A stretch of DNA of 64,000 bases from assembly GCF_015832195.1 (NCBI RefSeq), contig NC_052027.1, positions 2,232,001 through 2,296,000 on the forward strand, in the 5' to 3' direction. A program made the translations under genes and the position numbers. This document shows positions 24,856 through 37,348 of the stretch, piece by piece. Numbering within the stretch: position 1 is the stretch's first letter; every line of letters begins with the position of its first letter. This DNA is from Motacilla alba alba. Taxonomy: Eukaryota > Chordata > Aves > Passeriformes > Motacillidae. The notes below the pieces were generated by a model. It saw only the letters and a program-made list of their open reading frames with translations, did not search any database and was not told the DNA's origin.

Positions 24856-26337
24856 AGAGTCACAGTCCAGCACAGAGAAACCCAGGAGGTGTCAGGGGAG
24901 TTTCTTATTCCACTTCTGGCTATAAACCTAAGGACAAGGTGTGTGCAGCCACCCAGGGTCCTTCACGTGGTGCCAAGACCAGCAGAAATCAGATGCACTG
25001 AAAGAATTCTCCTGTCTTCATCTCAGCTTCCCACAGCCCAGCATTCATTGTAGGCCAGCCTGTATTTAGCAACAGAAAATTAGACATAACATGATTAACC
25101 CAGAATATTCTTTATTTTTCTACTGCAGATAGAAATAACAGCAAATTACAGTAAATAATTGTGGGCTGCTTACAGAATTTCTGTAGATAAGAAAATGGAC
25201 TTTTTCTTTTGATAAAATTTTAGAACTGTACAGACTTTATAGCTGGAGAGGTAAATTACTTTTCCCGTGGTTTCAACATAATGGGCTGTGCAGATAAAGG
25301 ATTTTTGTGGGAATGTGAATGCTTCCAGATGTTTCACGTGTTTTCCTCATTGATTTAAACATAATCTTCCCATGATTGTGCACAGAGAGTTCATGCAAGT
25401 TCTGCATAAAAGGCACTAATGCACAGAGGCAGGGATTTGGAAGAAGAAAATGTGGAATTTTATGCCAGTTTTAAATGCAAATGGTGATTTGATTGACTAT
25501 ATCTAGGCAGAAATGCTGCTAGGTGTGAAACCTTGTGGTATTTCTGATATTGTACCTGGAGAATTCAAACCTATACAACTAATAAGCTGATTGGAATTGT
25601 GCCAGTTCCAATGGATGCACTCCAAAGTGAGGCTGGGGGTACTTGTTGCCCAATTTTCATATCCTAAAGTTTACTGAATGATTTGCCAGGATTCCAAGGT
25701 TTGTTAAAGGATTGTAAAGGTATTTGTGGGGGAAACAATTAAAAATTTAATCCAAACCCATGTACCAAGGAAGAGGGACTCCCTCAAAGCACAAATGTGG
25801 TTGGTCTGTGAGTGTGTTAATAGATAAATTAAGTTTTATAACACAAAATTTCTTTAGTCCATGGGTATTTGAGTTGAGGGGTTGAAAAAAACCAAAAGAA
25901 CACCATTCCATTAAACTGGTGATTTTCCAGTTCAAAGAAAGCACTCCAATGTGATTTGAAAGTTTGTAATAAACTTTGCAAATGCTTTGAAACAAGATGT
26001 GAGTGAGCTTGTGACAGAAAAGCAGCCTTTATCAACCTTTACTTGAAATATTCCAGGCTGAAGTTTGCAGAAGCACTGAGGGGATGTTGTGGAGAGCAGG
26101 GGGAGCTGGGCTGGCCCTGGGATTTATGGTCCCCAAATCCAGCTCTTCCCACAACCCAGTTTGCCTTCCTGAGGGTGTTTGGTTGGGCTCTGACCCCACT
26201 CCCACCCACACCCTCACATGGCACCACTAACTCCAGCAGTTTTCAGACATGGCAGTAGAATCTTCAAGGAGAGCTTTTACTTCTAAATCAGTTTTAGAAG
26301 GACTTGAGAGAATCCTGGCAATTATTTGCAATTATAG
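24856..26337. other. Unique AT-rich non-coding sequence
   Basis: No gene or repeat is recognised. The block 25060-25620 is AT-rich and complex. Frames near 25747-26258 are short and occur on both strands. Confidence 0.45.
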
Positions 26338-26412
26338 GGGTTAAGGCTTGGACTCAGTGATCCCACAGCTTTTTTCCAACCTGAATGATTTTATGATTTT
26401 ATATTCACCAGA
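26338..26412 (+). mobile_element. CR1 LINE 3' terminus, short remnant
   Basis: The remnant reads GGGTTAAGGCTTGGACTCAG, then TTTTTCCAACCTGAATGATT and an ATGATTTTATGATTTTAT tail. This is the terminal octamer repeat typical of the CR1 end with a 'ttccaacctgaatgattctatgatt' form. Confidence 0.8.
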
Positions 26413-26456
26413 ATCATTAAATTCACCAGAATTTTATGATTTTATATTCACCAGAT
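26387..26456. repeat. Local duplication spanning the CR1 tail
   Basis: The segment ATTTTATGATTTTATATTCA followed by CCAGA occurs at about 26388-26412 and again at about 26431-26455. A third partial ATTCACCAGA sits between them. The duplicated unit includes the CR1 terminal octamers, so it arose after the CR1 insertion. Confidence 0.85.
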
Positions 26457-29400
26457 GGTCCATGTGACCATCTCTGTTGATGGGAGGACAACACAGTGAT
26501 ACTTCTGTGTTAAAATGACCGAAACTCTGCATTTTGAGGGGTTCACTGAGCACAACCAAGAACAAGAAGATGTGCTGGGGGTTGACTCGCTGATCTCCTG
26601 GTGGGCTCCAGCCACGAGCCAAGAGGATATTGGCAAACAAAAATCATTTGCTGAGCACAAAACAAAGCCATGATCTTTATAAGAACGTCCACCCGCTCCC
26701 CTGAACCTGTAGGGTCTGGGAAACCACAAAGTGATTGTGAGCACAGAGCTCCAGGTTAATAGCTGGAAATCAAATGCATCAGGAAGTGGAGCAGGAAGAG
26801 GCTGATAAGGAACAGTCTTTGTTCCTTTGGAAACTGCAATACTTGAGATAAAAGTGGAGCACATCTCAGACTGGAGATGAATCTAACTTCCAAATCAAAC
26901 ATGAAGTGAATATTGAAGAGATCAGCAGGGAAAGCAGTTTTGATTTTCTTCCTGAGTTCAATATCTGAACTTTTAAAAATAATTTGTTTCTTTTGTTTGT
27001 GTCGATGGCTCCCTAGTAAAATAAAACCTCAGGTTTCCCAGGCTTTTTATAGTCTGTAAATTTTTTTTTCTTATTTTCTCTTCTGGGGTTGGATTTTTGT
27101 TTTCCCCCTGAAGGCAATGCTCTCTGTTTCAACATTACTGACATAAAGCAGAGTTTATCTGACATAAACCTGCACAACAGTTCCAGAATTAGTCCTGGGG
27201 TGTCCTTCAGCCTCATCCACAGGTGGAGAAGGAACGAGGCAGGGCAGCAGTGATGTCCCAGGTGTGTCACAAAGGGACACCAGGCAGGGACAACCCAGCC
27301 CCTGCTTTTCCTGCCTGGGTTTGACACCTCCCTGCCATGGTCTGTGCTCCTCTTTTATCCTCCCAACGACCCCATCCAGGTTTTAGCAGCTTCTCCTCAC
27401 ACAAATAAGCACCCACCAACAACCCCCACAGCAACATCCACACAGGAATCTCCTTTCCCTCATTCTGCTTTACTGGCAAAATGTGATTTGTGGGATTGAT
27501 GCAAAATGCACATCAATCATGTCCAAAATATTGCAGAGGAATAGGAAACAAACTCCTGAATTCTTTGTCTTGATCATGGATAACTTTATGTAGTAGAAAC
27601 AAAACATCCTTCATGTCACTCATACAACCCTTACAAAAGCCAGGAAAATATTTAAACCCAATGTCTTCAGCATTTTCCTCTTGAAATCATCTGGCCTTTA
27701 AGGGGAAAATCTATCAATTCCTTCAGCTAAAGCAGAATTCCATGGTATCAGTGAAATAATTCAGAGGATGTGACTGTGATTTCTCAGCAGTGATTGATTG
27801 TTTTTCCTCCCGTGGTGGCACTGGGACATTATTCCTGTAGAAATAGGACTGAAGAGGACACCTTTTGTTTGTCTGTAGTGCAGGTTGTTTCTCTCTCTTC
27901 ATTATTAGCTGGTTATTAATTGTTGTCTCCCAAGCTGAACAAAATGTTCTTTTGTAAATGGTGTAAAACTGAGGCTAGCACAGCGCGAGGTGAGGGTTGT
28001 TTGCTCAGGTGAGGAGATTTTACAGCTCTTTTTTTCTGAACTTCAGGGGAGGTGGAGAACACCCCTCCTTCAAGCTTGGCTGGATTTGGAATTATCTATT
28101 GCCATGCTTCCTGTGGCTCAGCATCCTCACGGGCTGTTCTAAGCGACGTCTTCATTTTAGGGAGGATTATGGAGTCTGCTTCATGCAGATGCCTCAGATT
28201 CTAATTGCCTTTGGTGCAGCAACCCTCAGGCAGCAATTCCCCTCTCAAAGGCTGGCAAACACTCGTGGGGAAATGGGCTTTCTCCACAGCAGAGGGGGAG
28301 GCAGCAGGGAGGGAATGGTGGAGCACCTCTGGTGGAGCCTAATCCCTGGAACAAAGTATAAAATAAATTATAATACCCAGAAAAATTATCAGCAGGAGGA
28401 AAGCAGGAGGTTTTGGCCAGAGCTGGGGTGGTGCAGACACAGGCAGAAGCACCTCAGACACGAGGAGGGCTGTAATTTAAGGGATTTATAACTTCAAAAA
28501 TTCTTTTGGAGTAAAATAACCAAGTTCAGGAAGTGTCTTGGCTGAGCTGAACTTTCTTTTCTTCCCTGATGCCTCATTTCTGGTGGAATCAAGGTGAAAT
28601 TGTAGAAGCCCTTGGAAAGCTCAGCTGTTTGCAAGGCCCCCATTTCATTTCCAATTGTTGACCATCAAATTAAAGTGGGATTAGATGGGCTCTGACTGGG
28701 ATGAAATGGTTTTCCTTCCGATCTCTTCTCATATTTCCTTCACTCAAAGCTTGGCTGCACTGGACACGCACATATTCTGATCTCTCCATCTCCATCACCT
28801 GGCTTTTAGAGCTGACTTTATCTATTTTTCATACTCATTTCTCGGTAACACTCGTGAGTCCATTAGGGTATCTAATTCTCCTTAGCCAGGAAAAGCAAGC
28901 TGTGCTCCCATTTCCATCCCACACACACTGACAGCATCACTCAGCTCACACCAGTCCCACAGCTTGACCTGGAGAAGTTTTATTTGATTACAATAAAAGC
29001 AGTTGTGGGAGACCAGGGTAGCATTCCAATGCTAGAAAAGCAGCACAACCTTGTTTTGTAGCTGGCAGAAGAAAAGCAAACATGAGCTTTCTCTAATGAG
29101 ATAATGTCTTATTAAAAGACGTGGCCATCATCCTGCCCATAACTTAATTTCCTTCTGTCTGATGACTATTTAAGATTCATTTATTGATTCTGTCAATTTT
29201 TTTTCCTAAGGAAAACTCCTCAAGATCAAGATGTGCTGTCGGATTGGGCTATTGAGGCAACGCATGAAATTGGAATGTTGGAAAAATCTGGACTGTGAGA
29301 CTCACTTGAAGGCACTTGGCCACTGTCAGGAAGGCAAAAATTCATTGGTCAGGAAAGCAAAAATTAATTAATCACAAAAATTAATTAATTAAGGGGACAA

Positions 29401-31022
29401 CAAGCCCAGGGATGGTCACCTGCAGCCTCTCTACTGTGTCACAGCACTGCAGGACCTGCAGAGTGGGTCCTTACACTGGTGCTCCTCCCTGGAGAAGAAG
29501 AACGGTGTCAGTGAGCCCTTGGGGTGGCAGCAGGGCAGGATAATGTCCTTTTTGCAGGGATAGCCTCAAACAGGGCTCTGCCATCACCCTTCCCCCAGGA
29601 GCTGCTCCCAGCCTTTGCCAAAGCACATAAATCAGCGACTGCCACATGCACAGATCAGCATTTCTCAGCTTTCCTCCACCATCTCCAGGAATGTCTCCAG
29701 ACAGACAGAATTCCTGCTTCTCCTCGGCAGCAGCTCCACCAAAGCCTCACTTTTCAACAACATCTTCTAAGACAGAGCTTAAAAAGCATTTTCCCAGAGT
29801 CAGATTCCTGATCAGCCGTGCCTGCTGTGATAAGGGACATCTATGCAGTTGTTATCACATAGATTTTGTTAATATCGTGCATATTTTTAGCCTGTGACCT
29901 ATATTTCACCAACATATGCAATGTGACACATGCCATCAGAAATTAGCCATGTCCTTATGAACAGATAAAGAACGTGACACACACCATTAGCACGTGTCAA
30001 AAACCATCACAGTCCTCCTCCATTAAAGCTGCCCAAGCACTTCCAAAACGAGGACACCCAGCCCATTTAAACTCCACGTTTTTAGCCGGTACACCTTTAA
30101 TTTTGCTTTATGAGGGCCCCTGGCTAAGTCCTGTGTCATCATTCTATATTCCTGGTCTGCTGCCATAGCAGGGAGTCTTTCCTGTAATCCATGGTCAGAG
30201 AAGTGGCAGCAGAGGAGCACGTTCCTCGCAGCACTTGGCACATGCCGCTGGGATTTATGGAGATTAAAATGCAAAAATGGGCTGATAATGGGATGCAAAG
30301 TATCTCCCAGCCTGAAATCAGAAGCAGAAAATGTAGCAGTCTTGTTTTCCCTTTCACTAAGTCTTTCGAGAAGCCTCAAACTTTGCTTTTCCTCCCCAGA
30401 AAAGCAGGTGATCCGTTTCTCACTTTCTCCCTTCTCACTACAAAGTAATTAATTAAAATTAAATTCCTGGAAGTGTTAAAGGGGTTGTGGCAACAACATG
30501 TGTTAATATCTCCGGTGCTATCAGAGTCATCTCCACTTTAAAGAGGCTCTTTGTTACTAGGAAAAAGTGGATAAAAAGCACTTTCAAGCCAAAACAGCTC
30601 GTTTGGAAGGGCTTTGTTATCTGGGTGTTAGAGAAACCACCTTAATGATCACTCAGACACAGGTTTATCAAGGAATAATGGCGTGTATATATCTGGATAT
30701 TGTTATTAGGGGAGTAATAACGCCTTGAGGGTCACACGAGGGGAGCCCTGAGCCTGCACAGCCAGGCAGGGGACACGGGGACACGCTCACAGGCAGGGGA
30801 CAAGCCCAGTGTGGCACTCGGACTTGCTGAGGATGTGTTTTGACACCCTTGCTCCGCCCTGTCCTCTCTTCCAATTTTCACCTGCAAAAATCCATTTTTG
30901 GATTTGGGAGCTGAAGTCGGTTTTGCTCAGGGAGGGAAACGAGAGGTTGCAGAGCTCCTTGAGGTGGCTGGTTCAGGAATGCTCTGAAAATCTCTGCTGT
31001 CCTTGGGCAGGGGAGTTCCTGG
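26457..31022. other. Unique non-coding sequence, no gene recognised
   Basis: About 4.5 kb without a recognised repeat or gene. The longest frame (27997-28491, 164 codons) has no known domain and no homology I can name. Short runs of TTAATTAA-type sequence lie near 29364-29394. Confidence 0.45.
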
Positions 31023-31453
31023 TGATGCCTTCAGCTTTAGCTTTCATATTTCCAGACTCTGCACTGCGTTGGTGTGTGACTCTGAACTCCACACACGGTG
31101 CCAGCAGCTCTCCTCACAGCTCAGCCCCACACAACAATCCTTTCCAGCCCAGGACCAAGGACAGAGCTGCAGCTTCAGCCCCAACAGTGCAAACAGCAGG
31201 GGATGGAGGAGAGAGAGCAGCCTGGGAGGGTGGGACTGGAATTGGACAATGAACCCCAATGTGGAAATGGACCAAAACTTACAAAAGTGTGGGAACTTGT
31301 GACTTGGGATTCATCTTGAGGTTCATCTTGGGTGCAGCCACGGCCAGGCTCTTGTGCTGCCCAGGGTGCATCCTGTGAAGGCTTTTTTATAAATCCCTGC
31401 TTCATTCTTTAACTCTGTGCATTCTCTGTTCCAGGCAGCCTCCCCAGGCACCC
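31023..31453 (+). mobile_element. Solo LTR of an endogenous retrovirus (family A, copy 1)
   Basis: Read forward, this is the same element as the minus-strand copies at 37349 and 54001. It opens with TGATGCCT and shares the GGACTGGAATTGGACAATGA region and CAGGCTCTTGTGCTGCCCA. It then has a TATA-like TTTTTTATAAATCCCTGC followed by TTCATTCTTTAACTCTGTG. It is more diverged than the other two. A possible 4-bp target duplication, CTGG, lies at 31019-31022 and 31454-31457. The 3' end has lost the CATCA terminus. The short frames through it are not genes. Confidence 0.78.
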
Positions 31454-33471
31454 CTGGGATCCCCTGGGATGCAGAGGAAGGGGTCACAGCCAGGCTCTCT
31501 GTGCAGAAGGTGGCAGAACCAATGAGCATCTGTCGTGTCGAGCTACCAGCCCAGGGGGAGAGGAATCTTAAAAGCTTTGTCAACGTCAATTTGCTTCCAG
31601 CCTTGCCCGTTGTAGAGGCAGGGGTGTCTCCAGAACTCCCCATGCCTAGATCTCATGCTCTATTTACCCCTGGTGACTGCCAGGCTTTGATTCATTAGCA
31701 CAGACAAACTGATTTCCTTCGCAGCCCGACCTGAGGACCCACATTTGCTGCACAGACACACTAAAAACACATCCTTGGAAACCCTGCGACGAAAAATGCT
31801 GGAAAAGTCTTTTTCTCTCCTGGCACACTGATCTTTCTCCCAGTGCCTTTTGTTCCCTTGTTAGCACCCCCAACCTGCCTGTGTGGTGCCACGGAGAGTG
31901 GAGCACAGGCAGGACGTGCCTGTCAGCGTGGCAGGCTGGAAAAGCTGTGATTAAAAATAATGTTGCTCATTAGTCATTACAAATCAAGCCGAGAACAATG
32001 CTCTCTCTGGCCAATTTGTAAACAAACATCCTGCTCAACCTGGGCTCTCTTTGAGGGAGAGAGCAGGAGAGCAGCTCATAAATAAATAACTCCCTAATTC
32101 TGCAGGAGACACAGGCTAAGGGCAGCTTACTGGGTGAATAAATATTCCATAATTTCATTTTCTACAAAATTGCCTCCTACAAATTTGGGTTTCAGATATC
32201 CCTAATGCCAATAATGATGCATAAATATTTGATGCAGGCGAGTGCAGTGCATGTGCGTGGCTGGGTGTGATCTATGCCTGTTCTCATGTGGACAGAGAAT
32301 TATCATTAAAAATAACAAATTATTACCCTGAGAATACTGTCAGGACCATCACACGAGTAAAAAAAAACCCCTCAACCTCAAGACAGATGAACATTCCTCT
32401 TCCACTTGTGAGTTCCCAAAGTGAAAAAGTGTCAGTGTGAGAAAAAGAGGCATTTCCAGCATAATTCCTGCATATTTTCTCCTCCACAAACATCACTTCA
32501 GTTCTCTTGGGCACCTGCAGGTTTAGGAAAGGCTTTGAATCAGTCACAGAAGTCCCTCACGTGCAAATTAACATTCCCAGCCACGGAGCAGGCTGAGCTC
32601 AGACACCAGCCCGTGCCTCAGAAAAGCACATTTCCTCAGACTTCCAGCAGAGTTAAAACGAGCGGCTGGTGGCACAGCACCACGGACACTCCTGCCCCGA
32701 GCTCCCTGAAGACAGCTGACCCCCAGGGGACAGAGAGCACAGGTCCCATTTGACGCTGTGTTCATGGTGCTGCATGAATCCAGCGCCAGGGAGGCAGGGC
32801 TGGGTCCCCACGCTGTCCCCTTCCCTGTGAGCGGGTCTGGGTGTTGGGTTAAGCTCTTTTCTGACCCAGAGATGGGGCCACTGAGAGGTGTTTCAAAAAC
32901 TTTGATTCCATTTTCAGTGCCATGTGAAGGGTGAGACAATACAGACGTTACAATTCACAATCAAAACCTAACTATTTCCTAATTACAATACACTGTGAGT
33001 GTTTTTCGTCCTATCAGCTGCAGCCACACCACGCTGTAAATGCCTTAAAGCCAATCATCTAAAATTACCCCTCGTGGGTCCCACTACAATGCACCTTTCA
33101 CGGTTTTATTTCTCCACAGTATCCAGTCCTATTTGCAAGGCCAGCCTTTGAAACTTATTTCTGCTTCTATTCCTTTCTCAATAATGTCCACCCTATTCCA
33201 TGGCACTTCTAAGTCAGCATTTCTTATCTCAAGGTTTGCACACAGATGCACACTGTGTGAGCCTTCTGTCAGGCTTTGAGAATTCTCCACAAACCCATTT
33301 CCCACATCTGGGTCCTGCCAGGGATCCCTGAACCCACAGTGCAGCCGTTTCCCAGCTGGAGAAAGGGCTCTGGGTCTGGTTCAGAGCACAGGATCCACCA
33401 AGCGGCCAATCTCCCCCACGTCCTGTCCTCTCTGGGGCAGAGACCTGACCAAAACCGGGGAAAACTCACTG
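31454..33471. other. Unique non-coding sequence
   Basis: No gene is recognised. Frames at about 32421-32939 overlap on opposite strands. AT-rich blocks at 31950-32010 and 32120-32340 are non-repetitive. Confidence 0.45.
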
Positions 33472-33477
33472 CCAGGG

Positions 33478-33878
33478 TGTCACATTCACATTTTCTGAAA
33501 AATCCCTGCGCCCAGGATTTTTCTCCTGGGAAGCTGAGAAGCCTCAGAGAAAAAGGAAAACAATTCTGATCTCATTTGCTTCTCCTGTGTTGTGCTCACT
33601 TGTGGAATGTGTTTGGAGATTGTTTCATTGGGTTCTGCTGTGAATTATTTTCACTCTTTGGCCAGTCAGTGCCAAGCTGTGTCAGACTCGGAGAGGGTCA
33701 CGAGTTTTCATTATTATCTTTTTAGCCTTCTGTCTGTATCCTTTCTGTATTCTTTAGTATAGTTTAGTTTAGCATTCTTTAATATAATATAGATCATAAA
33801 ATAATCAATTAGCCTTCTGAGAACATGGAGTCACATTCATCATTCCTTCCTCCATCGGGGCACCCCACAAATACCATA
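33478..33878 (+). mobile_element. Solo LTR of an endogenous retrovirus (TguLTR5-like)
   Basis: The 401-bp element starts TGTCACATTCACATTTTC. It contains CAGGATTTTTCTCCTGGGAA, CTTCTCCTGTGTTGTGCTC, GAGGGTCACGAGTTTTCATT and a run of TTTAGTATAG-type units. It ends with CCTTCTGAGAACATGGAGTC and CGGGGCACCCCACAAATACC. I recognise this from memory as a common songbird LTR. The flanks CCAGGG (33472-33477) and CCAGGC (33879-33884) form a 6-bp target duplication with one mismatch. The final base triplet is ATA rather than the expected ACA. No second LTR or internal retroviral genes are present, so it is a solo LTR left by recombination between the two LTRs. Confidence 0.9.
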
Positions 33879-34130
33879 CCAGGCTCTCCGGCTGCCAGGA
33901 GAACGTGGTCCCATGGGAATATCCCTCCTTCCTGCTGGGATTAGAGGCTGGCTGGCAGCCAGGAGCAGGAGAGTTTATACCCCAGGAATGATCCTATTTC
34001 AGCCCCACTGTCAGAACCTCGACTGAATGTTCAGGGTGGATTCAGTGACAGGGACAGAGGGATGGTGATAAGGACTGAAAAAGTGGACACAGCTCCAGCC
34101 TGAGCACTAAGAGAATGTTAATTTCTTTTC

Positions 34131-34150
34131 TTTTTTTTTTTTTTTTTTTT
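34131..34150. repeat. Poly-T run, 20 bases
   Basis: Twenty uninterrupted T residues with T-rich flanks on both sides. Confidence 0.97.
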
Positions 34151-34203
34151 CTTATCTTTTAGGAGCAATCAGTGTTCTGTGATCTGTAAATTATAAGTGC
34201 TGT

Positions 34204-34256
34204 GTGAGAAAGGTGGAAGGGACCTTAAAGGCTGTCTAGTTCCAACTTCCAGCTGA
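34204..34256 (-). mobile_element. CR1 LINE 3' terminus, very short remnant
   Basis: The plus strand reads GAGAAAGGTGGAAGGGACCT, then TAAAGGCTGTCTAGTTCCAA. This resembles the reversed CR1 terminus in the 'ggaagggaccttaaaggtcatctagttccaac' form. The match stops after about 50 bases, so the call rests on a single block. Confidence 0.65.
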
Positions 34257-35697
34257 CTTTTCAAACTCTTTCCAAACAAAAAATTCACCATTTTTCTACC
34301 AAATTCAGTTCTTTAAATCCTCTGCATACCAGAAGTAACTCTAATTACAGAACTGAGAACTCACCCAGCTCCTTGAAAACATTTCTTGGGCTGATTAGTA
34401 ATGTTTCTGCCATTTTCGTTATTTGCACAGCACAAATAGTTTACATAATCTGCAAAAAGAAATATGGAAATGTATTAAATACATACAGGCCATAATACAA
34501 TTTCAGAAAATTAAGGCTGCACTGGTGAGTATGAAAGCAAGGTAATCTGAAATTCAACTTTTATCCTTCAGAGTAGTCCCAGTTCTTCCAAATTCCCAAA
34601 TTTGGAAGTTTTGTATTCAACCATTTAGATAATTAATAAAAACATTGAACATCACTCCTACAAAATCCAACTTGATGCATCCTTTCCCTTTTTAGAAGGA
34701 CACATGGATTCTTTATCTGTCTAATGAGTTTTGCAGCCAATTCTTTCTTCATCAGATAATTCTTTCTAAAAACTTTACAAATATCCAATTAATAAATTAT
34801 AGGAAAGGTCAAGAAAGAGGAAAAATTGTAGCAAATAGAAGTCTGCAGTATTGTTCCTAGTCCTGATTCCTCAAAGGGCCATTCCTTTGCTGAATTACAG
34901 TTCCAAAATGATTGCTTGGGTGCTTTAAGTCCATACTAAAATAATTTTAGAGATTAACCTGCATTAAAAGTTGAGCATTTTGAGAATATTGCCTTAAAAT
35001 CCACAGCAAAATACTCTGTGAAAATATTATAAATAGCAAGGGCTGTAAACCAGTGATTTCAGTAATGATAAGTGATGTTAATTACAGCAGCAAATCTTTC
35101 TTCATCAGCTGTATTCTGCTGGTGTTGAAGTGAGAAATGTTTTTATTTTGAGGCTACAACTCCACTGCTTCCCTAAATAGCAGTGGCTGAGAGATGAGCT
35201 GGGGATGCTGATAAGCTCCTCATTAAAGCAAATGTATTGATGATAGTATTGTCTGTAAAGACAACCTAATGTATAGACAGCTGGATGATATATAATTTAA
35301 ACACTTCTCACTTTACAAACCTGACAACTGAACAAATATAATTGATTCGTGCGCTGCAATATTCATTCCATTAGTCAGGATATACATCCAAAATTGAAGG
35401 TGCCAATCAAATGAAATGAATGCATGTTTTCATAGAGCACCACCATGCCTTTTATTAAACCCAGGGAAAAAAAAAAAAAAAAATCAATCACTATTTTTGG
35501 CTTCAGACTCAACGAGAGTGTGACTCCTGCAAGTTATGTGGCAATAAATATACATGTTTGTTTTACTCGTGCTAGAAAATTACTCTGGCTACCTTTGATC
35601 TTTTTAATGTGTAAGAAAATAAGCTATTTATGCTAGCAGGGTCTATAAACACTTTAAACAAATAGATTCCCTGACGTATAGGTACAGGAGATAGTAC

Positions 35698-35770
35698 TGA
35701 TTCTCACTTACACCAATTTTATGCTCCATTGGTTTCTCTGAGAGTTACTCTTGATTTACACCAGCGCAGA
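35698..35770. repeat. Possible relic of an ancient sauropsid repeat
   Basis: The segment has the order ACTGATTCTCACTTACACCA, TGCTCCATTGG, GAGAGTTACTC, then TTGATTTACACCAGCG. From memory this resembles an old near-palindromic repeat common in turtle and crocodile genomes (TTACACC...GTTACTC...GATTTACACC order). The similarity is by eye and the family name is not known to me. Confidence 0.4.
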
Positions 35771-36391
35771 AGAGGCTGGAGCAGCCCCATATTTTAGCTG
35801 CTGTCTCTCACACACTGATCTGCAGCTCCCAGATTGCTGGATGAATAATGCCGAGCCAAACATTGCAGGTTCTGTCTGCATTTTTGTAGTAATTTACTCC
35901 TGAACCTTGGGAATAAAAACAGAAATCTGTCATAAACAAAGCACTCATTTCCTTCGTCTGGAGCTGTGTCTGCACCCCGCTCTGCTCGCTGTGTAAAACA
36001 TGCTCTGAGGCATTTTCTCCTTCAAAGAGGATGCACAGACTGTGCTAAAATCAGTTTAGGGTTCCCAAAGGCTGCTCTGGGGGGAAGGTGTGGTGTGGCA
36101 GCCCCAGGCATGGCTTGGCCCTGGCGTGTCCCACCCTGGGCATCACTCACAGCCACGCCCAAGAACCAAGGGCAAGGAGAGGGGAAGGAGGGACCTTCAC
36201 CCTGGAACCAAGGTTTGTAAGGATCCTGCTGGGATTGGTCTCATCTCACCTGGGCAGCCAGAACCGCCTTTTCCACACTAAAACAGAGTGTGTTGGGCAA
36301 AGTGAGTGGGCTGTGGAGTGATCTTTCTTCCTGGGAAAAGCTTGTGAGGTGGAAAAACCTGCCTGTGGTGTGGTCTGAGGGCACTTGGTGT

Positions 36392-36725
36392 GCCCAGCTG
36401 GAGAAAAGGAGACTGGAGGGGAGATTCACTGCAGTTCCAGCTTCTCCTGAGGGCAAGGGCAGGCACTGACACTGATTTCTGCTCTGTGGTGACCAGGGAC
36501 AGGACAGAGGGAACAGCTGGAGCTGTGCCAGGGCAGGTTTGGGTCGGATTTTAGGGAAAGGTTCATCCCCAGAGGGTGCTTGGCACAGCCCCAAGGCTGT
36601 CTGAGCACTGGACAGCACCCTTGGGGACAGGGAGGGGTTGTTGGGGTGTCTGTGCAGGGCCAGGAGCTGGGATGATCCCTGTGGGTCCCTTCCAGCTCAG
36701 GATATTCTGTTGATTCTGTGATTCA
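36392..36725 (+). mobile_element. CR1 LINE, 334-bp 3' fragment of an older subfamily
   Basis: Landmarks in order are GCCCAGCTGGAGAAAAGGAG, AGACTGGAGGGGAGATTCAC, a GCAGTTCCAGCTTCTC block, CTGTGGTGACCAGGGACAGG and GAGCTGTGCCAGGGCAGGTT. These are followed by GGAAAGGTTCATCCCCAGAG, GTGCAGGGCCAGGAGCTGGG, ATGATCCCTGTGGGTCCCTT, and the ATATTCTGTTGATTCTGTGA tail. This includes the end of the reverse-transcriptase reading region and the 3' UTR. It is a different subfamily from the GGTCCCTTCCAACCCAAACC copies. Confidence 0.93.
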
Positions 36726-37348
36726 ACCATGAAATCTTATGCAATGATACAGAATTACAGAATATTTAGGTTTATGTTAAATGCTGTGTTTGAAAAGAAA
36801 GGCAAAACTTCCCTTATTTATCACAGCAAATGAACAGAGCTCTTGCTATGGGCAGGGCAGCTGAGAGGGAAAGGAGATGCTGCACAACCCCACACCCTAA
36901 ATTCTGCCTGAGAGCATTCCTTGCTGCTCCGTTTTTCAGAGCCAAAGGATTGTCCCTTTTATGTTCCTCCTGCTACTGGCCACCTCAGAGAGGAGCAAAC
37001 AGCTCAGAGGACACAACAGGCAGCATTTCCCTCCCAGCTCCCATCCATCACCCCCCAGTAATTTGGGAGATGCTGGATTAGGGTTTTCTTTGCATGTGAT
37101 CACCCGAATCCCTCATCCCCGAGCCGCTGAGCCCCGGGGTGAGCAGGGCCAGGGTGCTGGGCTGGCTGTCACCGTGATTTGTGGGGGGCACAGGGAGGGG
37201 ACACGAGGTGATAGTGGTGGCATTTATCAGGTGTTCAGGGGGGAACAGCTCCGGAGAGACTCCTGAAAAATGCTCAGGGTGCTGAGTGGCACAGAAATTT
37301 TGAATGGGTTCTTTTCCAGAGAGCAGCGAGGAGTTCTAGAACTGAGGA
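36726..37348. other. Unique non-coding sequence
   Basis: No gene or repeat is recognised. A 101-codon frame at 36961-37266 is unsupported. Confidence 0.45.

Larger units (their letters stand above)
33885..36391. other. Unique AT-rich sequence with small repeat remnants
   Basis: No gene is recognised. It includes a T run, a short CR1 remnant and a possible ancient repeat relic, listed separately. The segment 35220-35450 is AT-rich, complex and unlike simple repeat, which is the usual look of conserved non-coding DNA, but conservation was not tested. Confidence 0.4.

Noticed and set aside
27997..28491. A 164-codon plus-strand frame
   Set aside because: No known family, signal or domain order. 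I could not support a gene without homology or transcript data.
29364..29395. TTAATTAA repeats as a possible hairpin or origin
   Set aside because: They are short AT-rich palindromes expected in this composition. No larger structure surrounds them.
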